Source: Sulfuricaulis sp. | GTDB lineage: Bacteria; Pseudomonadota; Gammaproteobacteria; Acidiferrobacterales; Sulfurifustaceae | Reading direction: 5' to 3' | Assembly: GCA_030650525.1 (NCBI GenBank) | Contig: JAUSDQ010000043.1 | Location: forward strand, 1-50,930 | Length of the DNA: 50,930 bases | Shown: piece by piece, positions 34,125 through 42,936 of the stretch | Layout of the letters: every line of letters starts with the position of its first letter | How positions within the stretch are numbered: position 1 is the first letter of the stretch | Position numbers and translations under genes: made by a program | The notes under the pieces: model-generated | What the model saw: only the letters and a program-made list of their open reading frames with translations | What the model was told of the DNA's origin: nothing | Databases searched by the model: none

Positions 34125-35099
34125 ATGAGCGATGACAAACGCAGGATGAGCTTGTGGAAGGCAGTCCATGAGGCCTATGTCGAGGAGATGCGCCGCGACG
34201 AGCGGGTGATGATGCTCGGTGTTTCCGTGCGGGGTCCAACTTTTCCCCAGACCAAGGACCTGTTCGCCGAGTTCGGCCCGGAACGGGTGATCGATACGCC
34301 GATCGCCGAAGCCGCCATGGCTGGTGCGGCGATGGGGGCGGCGCAAGAGGGCATGCGCCCCATCGTCGATTTCATGTACGGTGGTTTTTCCTACTACGCC
34401 GCCTCGGAGATCCTGTTGCAGGCACCCCAGTACTACTTCCTGCACGGCAGCCAGAAGTCCCTGCCCATGGTCATGGTCAGCACATGTGGCCTGGGCAATC
34501 GCATCGCCAACGAGCATTCGACCCTGCTCTACGGCATGCTCATCCATCATCCCGGGATCAAGGTCTGCATGCCCTCCACCCCCTACGACGCCAAGGGCCT
34601 GATGAAGGCCGCCATCCGCGACAACAATCCGGTGTTCTTCCTCTGGCACACCGGCCTGATGGGCCTCAAGGGCCACGTGCCGGAGGAGGAGTACCTGGTG
34701 CCCCTGGGCTCGGCCGACGTCAAGCGCGAGGGCAGCGATGTCACCGTGCTCGCCTCCGGCATGCAGGTGCATACCGCGCTCAAGGTGGCTGAGAAACTCG
34801 CTGGCGAAATCAGCGTCGAGGTGGTGGACCCGCGCAGCTTCGAGCCCTTCGATCTGCCGACGCTTCTCAAGTCGCTGGAGAAGACCTCGCGCCTGGTCAT
34901 CGTTGACGAGGACTACGAGCGCGGCGGCTTTGCCGCGGAGGTCTGTGCCCAGGTGATGGAGCAGGGCTACGACCTGCTTGATGCCCCGGTCAAGCGGGTC
35001 TGCCATCCACATACCCCGATCCCCGGCGGCTACATGGAAGCGACCGTGATCCCCACGGTCGAACGGATCGAAGCGGCGATTCGCGAAGTCTGCCGCTAG
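34125..35099 (+). CDS. TPP-dependent dehydrogenase E1 beta subunit (set 2)
   Basis: E1beta of 324 aa from the ATG at 34125, preceded by AAAGGAACGACG. It has the pyrimidine-binding domain with the conserved glutamate in DTPIAEAAMAG, GGFSYYAASEILLQAPQ, CGLGNRIANEHS and then the transketolase C-terminal domain with EDYERGGFAAEV. The overall pattern is of acetoin/pyruvate dehydrogenase E1beta. It follows E1alpha by ten bases and precedes E2 by nine, so the complex is made from one transcript. Confidence 0.92.
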   Translation: MSDDKRRMSLWKAVHEAYVEEMRRDERVMMLGVSVRGPTFPQTKDLFAEFGPERVIDTPIAEAAMAGAAMGAAQEGMRPIVDFMYGGFSYYAASEILLQAPQYYFLHGSQKSLPMVMVSTCGLGNRIANEHSTLLYGMLIHHPGIKVCMPSTPYDAKGLMKAAIRDNNPVFFLWHTGLMGLKGHVPEEEYLVPLGSADVKREGSDVTVLASGMQVHTALKVAEKLAGEISVEVVDPRSFEPFDLPTLLKSLEKTSRLVIVDEDYERGGFAAEVCAQVMEQGYDLLDAPVKRVCHPHTPIPGGYMEATVIPTVERIEAAIREVCR

Positions 35100-35108
35100 G
35101 AGTAACTC

Positions 35109-36392
35109 ATGATCCGCAACGTTGTATTGCCCCAGCTTGGAATGGGAATGTCGAGTGGGACCATTGTCGAGTGGATGATCGCCGAGGGTGGGCGCGCAGT
35201 GCGCGACCAGCCGCTCGTGTCCGTTGAGACGGAGAAGGTGGTCACGGAGATTCCTTCGCTCCACGACGGCATCCTGCACATCGTCGCCGCGATCGGCACG
35301 ACGCTGCCGGTTGATGGCCTGATCGCCCAGTTCGCCGACACAGAGGAAGAATATCGCAGCCTTGGCGGGTCGGCGGGTTCCGCTCATCCGATGCAGGCCC
35401 CAACGAGCGCCGCGGCAGAGCCGCCTGCCGGGGTTGCGACGTCGAGCGCAAGTGGGCGCATCCGCGTATCGGGCCTCGCGCGCAAGATCGCGCGTGCCAG
35501 TGGCATTGACTTGACGCGAGTCAGCGGCAGCGGTCCGGGCGGACGCATCGTCAAGCGCGATCTTTCCCCCCTGTTGGCCGCGGCGGATATCCCGCTGGCG
35601 CCGCCGGTTCAGTTTGCGCCGAGGACCATCGTGCCCCAGATCGCGGCTGCACCCCGCAGCGCCACCGGCATTCGGGAACAAGCCCGCATCCCGGTCACCG
35701 GCATGCGCCGCACCATCGCGGAGAGGATGGCGAAATCCAGCGGCCTCGCGCCCCACACCTACCTGTTCTTCGAGATCGACGTCGGCAAACTCATTGCCGC
35801 GCGCAAGACCATGCTCGCGCGGGAGCAGGAGATAGGAACACGGATATCAATGACCGCGATCTACACGCGGGCGCTGGCGCTCGCCTGTCGCCAGGTGCCC
35901 ATCTGCAACGCGGCGCTGATCGACGACGAGATCATCGTCTGGGACGAGGTGAACGTCGGCGTCGCTGTGTCCCTGCCGGGCCGGGGTCCCTACGACTCGG
36001 GCCTGGTGGTGCCGGTGGTGCGCAACGCCGATACCAAGGGCCTCATCCAGATCGACCGGGATATTCGCGACCTCGTGGCGCGGGCGCGGGCGCGAACGCT
36101 GTCGGCCGCCGACATGGCCGATGCCACCGTCACCTTGTCCAGCGCCGAGCGCCTCAACGCGGGCGGATGGACGGTAGGCACGACGCTGCTGAACCTGCCC
36201 CAGGTGGTGAGCTTCAGCCCCGGTGCGGCGGTGCGCAAACCCGTGGTCGCGCCCGATGGCCAGATCGTCGCGGGCGACCTGATGCCGTGCAGCGTGAGTT
36301 TTGATCATCGGGCTCTGGACGGCGAGCCGGCGTCGCGGCTGGCGAAAAAGCTCACCGATCTGCTAAGCCACCCGGAACTGATGCTGCTGTGA
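35109..36392 (+). CDS. Dihydrolipoamide acyltransferase E2 (set 2)
   Basis: E2 core of 427 aa. Lipoyl domain at residues about 3-78 with K43 in VETEKVVTEI; an alanine/proline-rich linker; a peripheral-subunit-binding domain (RVSGLARKIARASGIDLTRV); and the catalytic domain ending in VSFDHRALDGEP. AGGAGTAACTC precedes the ATG. The acceptor CoA thioester depends on the E1 substrate and is unknown. The organisation E3-E1alpha-E1beta-E2 differs from set 1 (E1alpha-E1beta-E2), and the E2 sequences are diverged, so the two complexes were probably acquired separately, not by a local duplication. Confidence 0.92.
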   Translation: MIRNVVLPQLGMGMSSGTIVEWMIAEGGRAVRDQPLVSVETEKVVTEIPSLHDGILHIVAAIGTTLPVDGLIAQFADTEEEYRSLGGSAGSAHPMQAPTSAAAEPPAGVATSSASGRIRVSGLARKIARASGIDLTRVSGSGPGGRIVKRDLSPLLAAADIPLAPPVQFAPRTIVPQIAAAPRSATGIREQARIPVTGMRRTIAERMAKSSGLAPHTYLFFEIDVGKLIAARKTMLAREQEIGTRISMTAIYTRALALACRQVPICNAALIDDEIIVWDEVNVGVAVSLPGRGPYDSGLVVPVVRNADTKGLIQIDRDIRDLVARARARTLSAADMADATVTLSSAERLNAGGWTVGTTLLNLPQVVSFSPGAAVRKPVVAPDGQIVAGDLMPCSVSFDHRALDGEPASRLAKKLTDLLSHPELMLL

Positions 36393-36414
36393 GCGAGACG
36401 ACAAGGCGTATCTC

Positions 36415-36822
36415 ATGCTGACCCATGCGGACAGTTTGAGAAGTTTCTTGGCCGAGCAACAGAACAAGGCCGAGCGATTTGTCATCGGCCATTGGTTGCT
36501 CACGCTCGGAGACAAGGAGTTGGACGATTTGCAGCAGCGCGCCGACCGTGTTATCGAGGGGAATGATCCGGTGGGCGGGGCAGATGTCGCAGCGACACTG
36601 GTCGAGGCCCTGGCGGCTGAAACGCAACCGGGAACGCCGGATCCTAGTGGCGTTGGCCTGAAAGAGCTGGCGAAATCCCTGAGCATGAATTTGGCGCTGG
36701 AGAAGCTTCGCCGAACTGGCAATCTGGGCATGTCCGGCACCTTGGCCTTGGATCCATGCAACACGGCGAGACTCGATGCCTCGGATGTACCGGCCCTTTG
36801 GATAAGGTACCAGTGCTCATGA
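36415..36822 (+). CDS. Hypothetical protein, 135 aa, downstream of E2
   Basis: I do not recognise this protein. It starts 22 bases after the E2 stop, with AAGG eight bases before the ATG. It is predicted soluble and largely helical, rich in leucine, alanine and acidic residues, with no signal peptide, membrane segment, cysteine cluster or known motif. The N-terminal part (HADSLRSFLAEQQNKAERF) looks amphipathic. Position suggests co-transcription with the dehydrogenase complex, so a small accessory or unrelated catabolic protein is possible. It could also be a spurious frame, although it covers a gap otherwise too large for this gene-dense operon. Confidence 0.5.
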   Translation: MLTHADSLRSFLAEQQNKAERFVIGHWLLTLGDKELDDLQQRADRVIEGNDPVGGADVAATLVEALAAETQPGTPDPSGVGLKELAKSLSMNLALEKLRRTGNLGMSGTLALDPCNTARLDASDVPALWIRYQCS

Positions 36823-36874
36823 ATCCGCACCCGTCTGACGACCGAAATCACACATCTTGAAAGTGCCACCCACC

Positions 36875-37879
36875 ATGAGCGAAAAAAATCTGCAAGTTCT
36901 TCTCGCCAACCGCCCACAAGGTCCGGTGGCGGAGAGCAATTTCAGCATCGTCGAGACGCCGCTGCCAGTCCCGGGCGCGGGCCAGGTGCTGGTGCGCAAC
37001 CACTACCTGTCGCTCGACCCCTACATGCGCGGGCGCATGACGGATGCCAAGTCCTACGCCAAGCCGATGGACCTGGGCGAGGTGATGGTCGGCGACACGG
37101 TTGGCGAGGTGGTGACTTCCAATCATCCGGGCTTCAAGCCCGGCAACAAGGTGGCCGGCTATCTCGGTTGGCAGACCTACGGCGTTGCCGCCGGCGCCGA
37201 TCTTCATGTCGTTGACGATAGCAAGGTGCCGCTGTCTTCCTATCTGGGCGTGTTGGGCATGCCCGGAGCGACGGCCTGGGTCGGGCTGATGGACATCTGC
37301 GAGCCCAAGGCGGGTGAGACGGTGGTGGTCACCGCCGCCTCCGGTGCTGTCGGCAGCATCGCAGCCCAACTGGCGAAGATCCACGGGGCCCACGTCGTCG
37401 GCGTCGCCGGCGGCGTGGAAAAATGTCGCTTCGTCGTCGACGAAATGGGCCTGGACGCCTGCGTCGATTACAAGGCCGGCAGGCTCGCGCCCGATATCAA
37501 GGCGGCGACGCCGCGGGGCGTGGACTGTCTGTTCGAAAACGTCGGCGGCGAAATCTTCGACCTGCTGTTGGGGCGCATGAACGCGTTCGGCCGCATCGCC
37601 GTCTGCGGCATGATCAGCCAGTACAACGGCGAGGGCTACGGCATGAAGAAAATGCTCTCGGTCGTCCTGAACCGCCTCAAGATGCAAGGATACGTGGTCA
37701 ATGACTACAAGGACCGCTGGCCGCTGGCACACAAAGAACTGCACGAACATCTGGCCGCGGGCCGCATCAAGTACCGGGAGAGCGTGGCCCATGGCCTGCG
37801 CTCGGCGCCGACGGCGCTGATCGGATTGCTCAAGGGGGAAAATTTTGGGAAACAGCTGGTCAAGCTGATTCCGGAGTAG
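36875..37879 (+). CDS. NADPH-dependent MDR reductase, CurA/prostaglandin-reductase-like
   Basis: A zinc-free medium-chain reductase of 334 aa, ATG at 36875 (ribosome site weak; a TTG at 36857 is an alternative). The family marker LDPYMRGRM is at the N-terminus, GATAWVGL and VVTAASGAVGS form the NADPH-binding Rossmann motif, and VDCLFENVGGEIFD and GMISQYN are typical of CurA, YncB and prostaglandin reductases. These reduce the alpha,beta double bond of enones or enoyl compounds. It lies ten bases before an SDR gene. A relative lies at 40182-41192, separated from it by the SDR and a CoA-transferase, suggesting two enone reductions in one pathway. Confidence 0.9.
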   Translation: MSEKNLQVLLANRPQGPVAESNFSIVETPLPVPGAGQVLVRNHYLSLDPYMRGRMTDAKSYAKPMDLGEVMVGDTVGEVVTSNHPGFKPGNKVAGYLGWQTYGVAAGADLHVVDDSKVPLSSYLGVLGMPGATAWVGLMDICEPKAGETVVVTAASGAVGSIAAQLAKIHGAHVVGVAGGVEKCRFVVDEMGLDACVDYKAGRLAPDIKAATPRGVDCLFENVGGEIFDLLLGRMNAFGRIAVCGMISQYNGEGYGMKKMLSVVLNRLKMQGYVVNDYKDRWPLAHKELHEHLAAGRIKYRESVAHGLRSAPTALIGLLKGENFGKQLVKLIPE

Positions 37880-37888
37880 GAGACGGGA

Positions 37889-38653
37889 ATGGGTGTGGAG
37901 ATGTTCAGTTTGACGGGAAAAGTGGCCGTGATTACCGGCGGTGGTCGCGGCTTGGGCAAGGCGATGGCCTTGGGGTTGGCCGCCGCGGGGGCCGACGTCG
38001 TGGTCGCCAGCCGCTCGCAGCCCGAATTGGACTCGGTCGCCGACGAAATTCGGTCGCTCGGTCGCAAGGCTTTGGCGATTGCCACGGACGTGTTAAGCCG
38101 GGAGTCGATCCAGAAGTTGGCGGCGAAGACCATGGATACCTTCGGCAAGATCGACATTCTCGTCAACAATGCCGGGCAAGGGTGTTATGTGCCCTTCCTG
38201 AAGATATCCGAGGAGCAGTGGGACCAAATCATCGACGTTAACCTCAAGGGATATTTTCTCTGCACGCAAGTTCTCGGTCAGCACATGTTCAAGGCCAAGT
38301 CCGGACGGGTTATCAACATCTCGTCGGCGATGGCTTCGCATCCGATTCGATTCATCGCCCCATATGCCGCATCGAAGGGTGCCATCGACGCAATGACCCG
38401 TTGCCTGGCGCAGGAATGGGCCACACGGGGCATCACGGTTAACGCCATCGCTCCCGGCTATTTCGCCACCGACATGAACAAGGACGCGATCGTTGACGAA
38501 GATATCTCCAAACTCGTCATGGCAAGAACCCCCGTCAAACGCTGGGCCCAACCCGACGAGTTGATCGGCCTGGTTGTCTACCTGGCATCGGACGCGTCGC
38601 GATTCATGACGGGCGCCGTGCTGCCCATCGACGGCGGCTGGTCCGCGGCTTGA
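37889..38653 (+). CDS. SDR-family oxidoreductase
   Basis: A short-chain dehydrogenase of 254 aa, ATG at 37889 after GGAGACGGGA. It has FSLTGKVAVITGGGRGLG, ILVNNAGQGCYVPF, the catalytic serine in INISSAMAS and the YxxxK pair in APYAASKGA, and ends in LPIDGGWSAA. It belongs to the gluconate-5-dehydrogenase/FabG-like group. Its first codons closely match a truncated SDR fragment at 47266-47322. It follows an enone reductase and precedes a CoA-transferase, so a hydroxyacyl or ring-alcohol dehydrogenase role is likely. Confidence 0.88.
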   Translation: MGVEMFSLTGKVAVITGGGRGLGKAMALGLAAAGADVVVASRSQPELDSVADEIRSLGRKALAIATDVLSRESIQKLAAKTMDTFGKIDILVNNAGQGCYVPFLKISEEQWDQIIDVNLKGYFLCTQVLGQHMFKAKSGRVINISSAMASHPIRFIAPYAASKGAIDAMTRCLAQEWATRGITVNAIAPGYFATDMNKDAIVDEDISKLVMARTPVKRWAQPDELIGLVVYLASDASRFMTGAVLPIDGGWSAA

Positions 38654-38766
38654 GTCTCGGCCCGCCACGGGATAGGGCCGTCAGCGCATGGTGGCGCATG
38701 GGCGGGCGCGACTTGAGTCGAGAAATCAAACGGTTTGTTGGCCCATCTGAACTGTAAAGGAAGGTT

Positions 38767-40122
38767 ATGAACCTAGCTCCAACCTTGCCGCCGCCCAGTC
38801 CTCGACCGGCGGACGCGAGCACCGCACTGGCTGGCATGCGCGTGATCGACTTCAGCCATTTCGTGGCCGGCCCCTACTGTACGCAGATCCTTGGCGATCT
38901 CGGCGCCGATGTCATCAAGATCGAGAGCCCGGTCCATGGCGACAGCTTTCGCATACAGCCACCGGAAATCGGCGGCGAAAGCGTGCCATTCATGGCGCTC
39001 AACCGCAATAAGCGCAGCGTCGCGCTCGACCTGACGGTTGCCGAGGGGCGCGAGGCGGCGCTCGCGCTAATCGATGAAGCGGACGTCCTTGTCGAGAACT
39101 TTTCGACGGGTGTGATGCAGCGACTTGGTTTGGACTACGCGACCGTATCGGCGCGCAATCCGGGGCTGGTCTATTGCTCCGTCTCGGCCGCCGGTCGCGA
39201 GGGGCCAATGGCCAGCCGACTTGGTTTTGACCCGGTCTACCAAGCCGAGTTGGGCTTCATCGAAATCAACGGCCATCCCGATGCACCGGGCGTCGTGTCA
39301 GGCGCGGCGATCGTTGACCTGACGGCGGCCATGATGGCGAGCAATGCCATCATGGCCGCGTTGTTGGCGCGCGTTCGACTGGGGAAGGGACAGCGTATCG
39401 AGGTGGCCCTGTTTGACCAAGCGGCTCAGGTGGTCGGTTTCCACGGCCTGGAGTATCTTGCAACCGGAAAGAACCCGCCGCGTATCGGCAACAGGGGGAC
39501 AGGGGTCATGCCGGTGGGCGTGTACCAGACCGCGACCGGCCCGATCTTCTTGTGCTGCGCGAATGATCGCACCTATCGACGCCTCGCGCTCGATGTGTTC
39601 GGCAGCAGCGAACTCGCGGACAGCGCCGAATATGCCACCAATGCGCAACGGTCGAAAAACAGGGTGCAATTGGACGAGGAAATCCACCGACGACTCGCTG
39701 TCGCCAGTCGCGACCACTGGGTTGACAAAATGCGCGCCGCGGGCGTGCCAGGCGGACCAGTCCGAACCGTCGAGGAGGCCTTCTCCAGCAAGGACATGCG
39801 GGAGCGGGGTCTGCTGAGCCAGATCCAGCATCCGTCGGTCGGCCCGGTATCGAATCTGGCACCATCCTACCGACTCAGCTTGACGCCCGTGGTTGATCCG
39901 GTCGCGGCGCCGACACTGGGCCAGCACACGGATGAAGTCCTTGCGTCCGTGCTGGGCTACGACGAGGAGCGCCTTGCAGCGCTCGCGCGCGCGCGCGGGT
40001 GCGATTGGACCGAGTGGCGCAGGCCCTACTCGGTGAATGGGAACTGCTGGATGGGCGCGAATAGCCCACTGGGCCGGCGGTCGTCAAGACTGTCCAAACG
40101 GACGATTCCCACTCACTGCTGA
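38767..40122 (+). CDS. CaiB/BaiF family CoA-transferase (class III)
   Basis: A class III CoA-transferase of 451 aa, ATG at 38767 after AAGGAAGGTT. The N-terminus reads MRVIDFSHFVAGPYCTQILG, and the catalytic aspartate is expected in VSGAAIVDLTAAMM. GVMPVGVYQTATGPIF and VPGGPVRTVEEA are further family segments. It lacks the racemase His/Asp pair seen in the protein at 9745-10908, so it should transfer CoA between acids rather than racemise. The last 40 or so residues beyond EERLAALARARG are atypical, and a 3' frameshift or natural extension is possible. It probably activates the growth substrate or an intermediate using an endogenous CoA donor. Confidence 0.9.
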   Translation: MNLAPTLPPPSPRPADASTALAGMRVIDFSHFVAGPYCTQILGDLGADVIKIESPVHGDSFRIQPPEIGGESVPFMALNRNKRSVALDLTVAEGREAALALIDEADVLVENFSTGVMQRLGLDYATVSARNPGLVYCSVSAAGREGPMASRLGFDPVYQAELGFIEINGHPDAPGVVSGAAIVDLTAAMMASNAIMAALLARVRLGKGQRIEVALFDQAAQVVGFHGLEYLATGKNPPRIGNRGTGVMPVGVYQTATGPIFLCCANDRTYRRLALDVFGSSELADSAEYATNAQRSKNRVQLDEEIHRRLAVASRDHWVDKMRAAGVPGGPVRTVEEAFSSKDMRERGLLSQIQHPSVGPVSNLAPSYRLSLTPVVDPVAAPTLGQHTDEVLASVLGYDEERLAALARARGCDWTEWRRPYSVNGNCWMGANSPLGRRSSRLSKRTIPTHC

Positions 40123-40181
40123 AACAAGCAAAGTGGGTGACCGTACTTACCATAGATTTCCCTGGAGAGATTGGAACAGCC

Positions 40182-41192
40182 ATGAATCAAGCCCTGCGCA
40201 ACCGTCAATGGATTTTCGCCCGACGCCCGGAAGGGCAGCTCGGCGTGGAGCACTTCGAAATGCGCGAGACCGCGAGCCCGGCGCCGGGTCCCGGGCAGGT
40301 GCTGGTACGCGTGCGCGCCGCGTCGATAGATCCCGCCCAGCGCGCATGGATACTCACCGAGACCTACCGTGCACGACTGGAGCCGGGCGAAATGATGCCG
40401 TCGTTCGGCCTGGCCGAGGTGGTGGAGTCGAATACGCCGGGACTCAAGCCGGGCGACATCGTCGAGGGCAACTTCGGCTGGCAGGACTATGCCGTTGCCA
40501 ATCCACGGCACGTCATGCGCAGGGACGCGACGCAAGCACTCGAGCACCTGATCCATCTGTTGGGCATCACCGGGCTGACCGCCTATTTCGGCCTGCTCGA
40601 AGTCGGACGCCCACGCCCGGGCGAGACCGTCCTCGTGTCCGCTGCCGGCGGCGCCGTCGGTACCCTCGCCGCGCAGATCGCAAAGATCGGCGGCTGCCGC
40701 GTGGTCGGCGTCGCCGGTGGCGCGGAGAAGTGCCGCTGGTTGACCGAGGAACTGGGTCTCGACGCCGCCGTCGACTACAAGGCCGGCGGCCTGCGCGAGG
40801 CCATGAAAGCCGCCTGCCCGCAGGGCATCGACGTGTATTTCGACAACACCGCCGGTGAGATTCTCGACAGCGCCCTGTCGCTGATGAATCAGCACGGCCG
40901 GGTGGTGTGCTGCGGCTATGTTTCGCAGTACGATCACGCTGAACCGGGCGGGGGCGGGCCGCTGGGCGTGCCGGGGACGTTAATCGCCAAACGCATCCGC
41001 ATGGAAGGTTTCCTCGCCCTCGACTTCGACAAGAACCGCAAGTCGGCCGAGGCCGCCTTGGCGAATTGGGTGAAGACGGGTGCCTTGAAGGCGCCCGTTC
41101 ACGTGGTCAACGGCCTCGAAAACGCGCCCCAGGCATTGATCGATCTACTCGCCGGCCGCAACCTCGGAAAAATGATGGTGCGCGTGAGTTGA
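40182..41192 (+). CDS. NADPH-dependent MDR reductase, CurA/prostaglandin-reductase-like
   Basis: A zinc-free reductase of 336 aa from the ATG at 40182 (GGAACAGCC). It has SIDPAQRAWI in place of the usual LDPYMRGRM, LGITGLTAYFGL, VSAAGGAVGTLAAQ for NADPH binding, and VYFDNTAGEILD. It is a paralogue of the protein at 36875-37879 but diverged, with an inserted glycine-rich stretch (PGGGGPLG) before the last third. It likely reduces an enone or enoyl-CoA-type double bond. It is between the CoA-transferase and a kinase gene in the same direction. Confidence 0.9.
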   Translation: MNQALRNRQWIFARRPEGQLGVEHFEMRETASPAPGPGQVLVRVRAASIDPAQRAWILTETYRARLEPGEMMPSFGLAEVVESNTPGLKPGDIVEGNFGWQDYAVANPRHVMRRDATQALEHLIHLLGITGLTAYFGLLEVGRPRPGETVLVSAAGGAVGTLAAQIAKIGGCRVVGVAGGAEKCRWLTEELGLDAAVDYKAGGLREAMKAACPQGIDVYFDNTAGEILDSALSLMNQHGRVVCCGYVSQYDHAEPGGGGPLGVPGTLIAKRIRMEGFLALDFDKNRKSAEAALANWVKTGALKAPVHVVNGLENAPQALIDLLAGRNLGKMMVRVS

Positions 41193-41215
41193 ATAGCTAC
41201 AACAAGAACGAATCC

Positions 41216-42295
41216 ATGCATACCCCATCAGCAACAAAACTCCCCCTTGAATTCCAGGACATCAGTTGCGCCTGGCTGAGCGAGGCGCTCGCGCAACGCT
41301 ATCCAGGCGTGGAGGTCACCGCGTTCGAGCGTGACGGCGAGATGCACTCAACGTCGAGCAAGGCACGCTTGCGCCTCACCTACAACGAGGCCGGCCAGCG
41401 CGCGGGCCTGCCTGCCTCGATGTACATCAAGGGCGGATTCAATCGGCGCGTCCTCAAGCGGGTGTGGGGCGCGCTGGCGATTGAAGTCCGCTTCTTCATG
41501 GAAGTCGCTCCGGAACTGAACGTCAACATCCCGCGCTGCTATTTCGCGCAGATCGACGAGCAGAGCCGACAGGGCATCGTGCTGCTCGAAGACCTCACCG
41601 CGAGGGGCGTGAGCTTCGGCGTGCTCACCGAGCCGCTGACACCGGACCGGGTCGCGACCATGCTCGAACTCATGGCGCGGTATCACGGCCATTGGTGGAA
41701 CGATCCGCGACTGTCGCGCTACGCGGACTTCAAGGTGCCGATGCACCTCTACATGAAGTGGCAGTTGCGGCGCGACTGGTGGGAGCGGATGCTGGAGATG
41801 CCCCAGGCCGCGCACCTGCCCGCCGAGCTGCGCGATGCGGACCTGATGGAGCGAGCGGTCGATACCCTGTGGGAGCTGAACGAGCGCATGCCGCAGACCT
41901 ATGTGCACGGCGACCCGCACCTCGGCAATACCTATTTCGAAAAGGATCTCAGCCCGGGCCTGCTCGACTGGCAATGCAGCATGCGCGGCCCCTGGGCCCA
42001 CGACGTCAGCTATTTCATCGCGGGGGTGCTCGACGTGGAAGACCGGCGCAGCCACGAGCGGGACTTGCTCAAGCATTACCTGGCGGCACTGCGCGCCGCC
42101 GGTGGCGAGCCGCCGGACTTCGACAGCGCCTGGCTCGAGCACCGGCGCCAGATGATGCACGGTCTGCCGATGTTTACACCGACGGATCCAAACCAGGGCC
42201 CGGAGGCTTGGACGGTCGCGGCCTCTCACCGCTTCCAGATCGCGGCGGCGGATCTGGACGTGCTGGAGAGCCTTGGCCTCAAGCGGTCGCGATGA
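41216..42295 (+). CDS. Phosphotransferase-family kinase (aminoglycoside-phosphotransferase/EcKinase-like)
   Basis: A kinase-fold protein of 359 aa, ATG at 41216; the longer frame from 41066 lies inside the reductase gene. The catalytic loop is YVHGDPHLGNTYF, with proline in place of the more usual phenylalanine, and the metal-binding motif is GLLDWQCSM. GIVLLEDLTARG is the hinge segment. The downstream helix VEDRRSHERDLLKHYL closely resembles the same region of the kinase at 15812-16900, indicating a shared subfamily. A hydroxyacyl-CoA or sterol-like kinase is inferred; antibiotic resistance is unlikely in this setting. Confidence 0.82.
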   Translation: MHTPSATKLPLEFQDISCAWLSEALAQRYPGVEVTAFERDGEMHSTSSKARLRLTYNEAGQRAGLPASMYIKGGFNRRVLKRVWGALAIEVRFFMEVAPELNVNIPRCYFAQIDEQSRQGIVLLEDLTARGVSFGVLTEPLTPDRVATMLELMARYHGHWWNDPRLSRYADFKVPMHLYMKWQLRRDWWERMLEMPQAAHLPAELRDADLMERAVDTLWELNERMPQTYVHGDPHLGNTYFEKDLSPGLLDWQCSMRGPWAHDVSYFIAGVLDVEDRRSHERDLLKHYLAALRAAGGEPPDFDSAWLEHRRQMMHGLPMFTPTDPNQGPEAWTVAASHRFQIAAADLDVLESLGLKRSR

Positions 42296-42352
42296 ATGCG
42301 TTTGGCGGCGGCGCGCTTGGCGATTTTGAAAATGCCCCACGGTGATCCGCCC

Positions 42353-42781
42353 ATGAAGTCCGCGATTTACAAGGTGACGGTTGAGTTCGGCGATTGCGAT
42401 CCGGCCAATATCGTCTTTTACCCAAATTTCTTTCGCTGGATCAATGCCGCATCAAATCATTTTCTGGTGCAGGCCGGTCTCACCACACAGCGCCTCGGCG
42501 ATCAATTTGGCGTGTTCGCGGTACCGATAATGGAGACTGGCGCAACCTATTTGCGCCCGGCGACCTACGGCGACGAGCTCGAAATCGAGAGTTGCGTCGT
42601 CGAGTGCACCGGCAAGGCGATACGAGTGCAGCATCGGATAAGGCGAGGCACGGAACTATTGGTCGAGGGCTTCGAGGTCCGGTTTTTGGCCGTACCTCAC
42701 CCCGATGATCCGAGGCGCATGAAAGCATTGCAGATTCCAGACGAGATTTGCGCGGCGCTCGGTTACGCCGGTCAGACATGA
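42353..42781 (+). CDS. 4-hydroxybenzoyl-CoA thioesterase-like hot-dog protein
   Basis: A hot-dog thioesterase of 142 aa, ATG at 42353. The active-site stretch VEFGDCDPANIVFYPNFFRW matches the Pseudomonas 4-hydroxybenzoyl-CoA thioesterase, with D16 at the place of its nucleophile or base Asp17. The alignment continues through ASNHFLVQAGL and the C-terminal RMKALQIPDE. It hydrolyses an acyl-CoA, perhaps to release a dead-end product or recover CoA. A longer frame from 42296 would add 19 unlikely residues. Gene spacing to the kinase is 57 bases, in the same operon. Confidence 0.88.
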   Translation: MKSAIYKVTVEFGDCDPANIVFYPNFFRWINAASNHFLVQAGLTTQRLGDQFGVFAVPIMETGATYLRPATYGDELEIESCVVECTGKAIRVQHRIRRGTELLVEGFEVRFLAVPHPDDPRRMKALQIPDEICAALGYAGQT

Positions 42782-42936
42782 AAAAGCCGGTTCGCCTCGC
42801 CAATTCCGGGCGCGCCCGGCGCTGCCGGTGCCAGACGGGCGGTGGCAATGATCAGTCGCCGCGTGCCTTGATCTTGCCCATGATGACCTTCTAGATCTCA
42901 TTTGTCATATCAATAAACTAACTGGAGAAAGCATTC

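Noticed and set aside
34047-35756. 569-aa minus-strand frame opposite E1beta and E2
   Set aside because: Shadow of two clear complex genes on the + strand.
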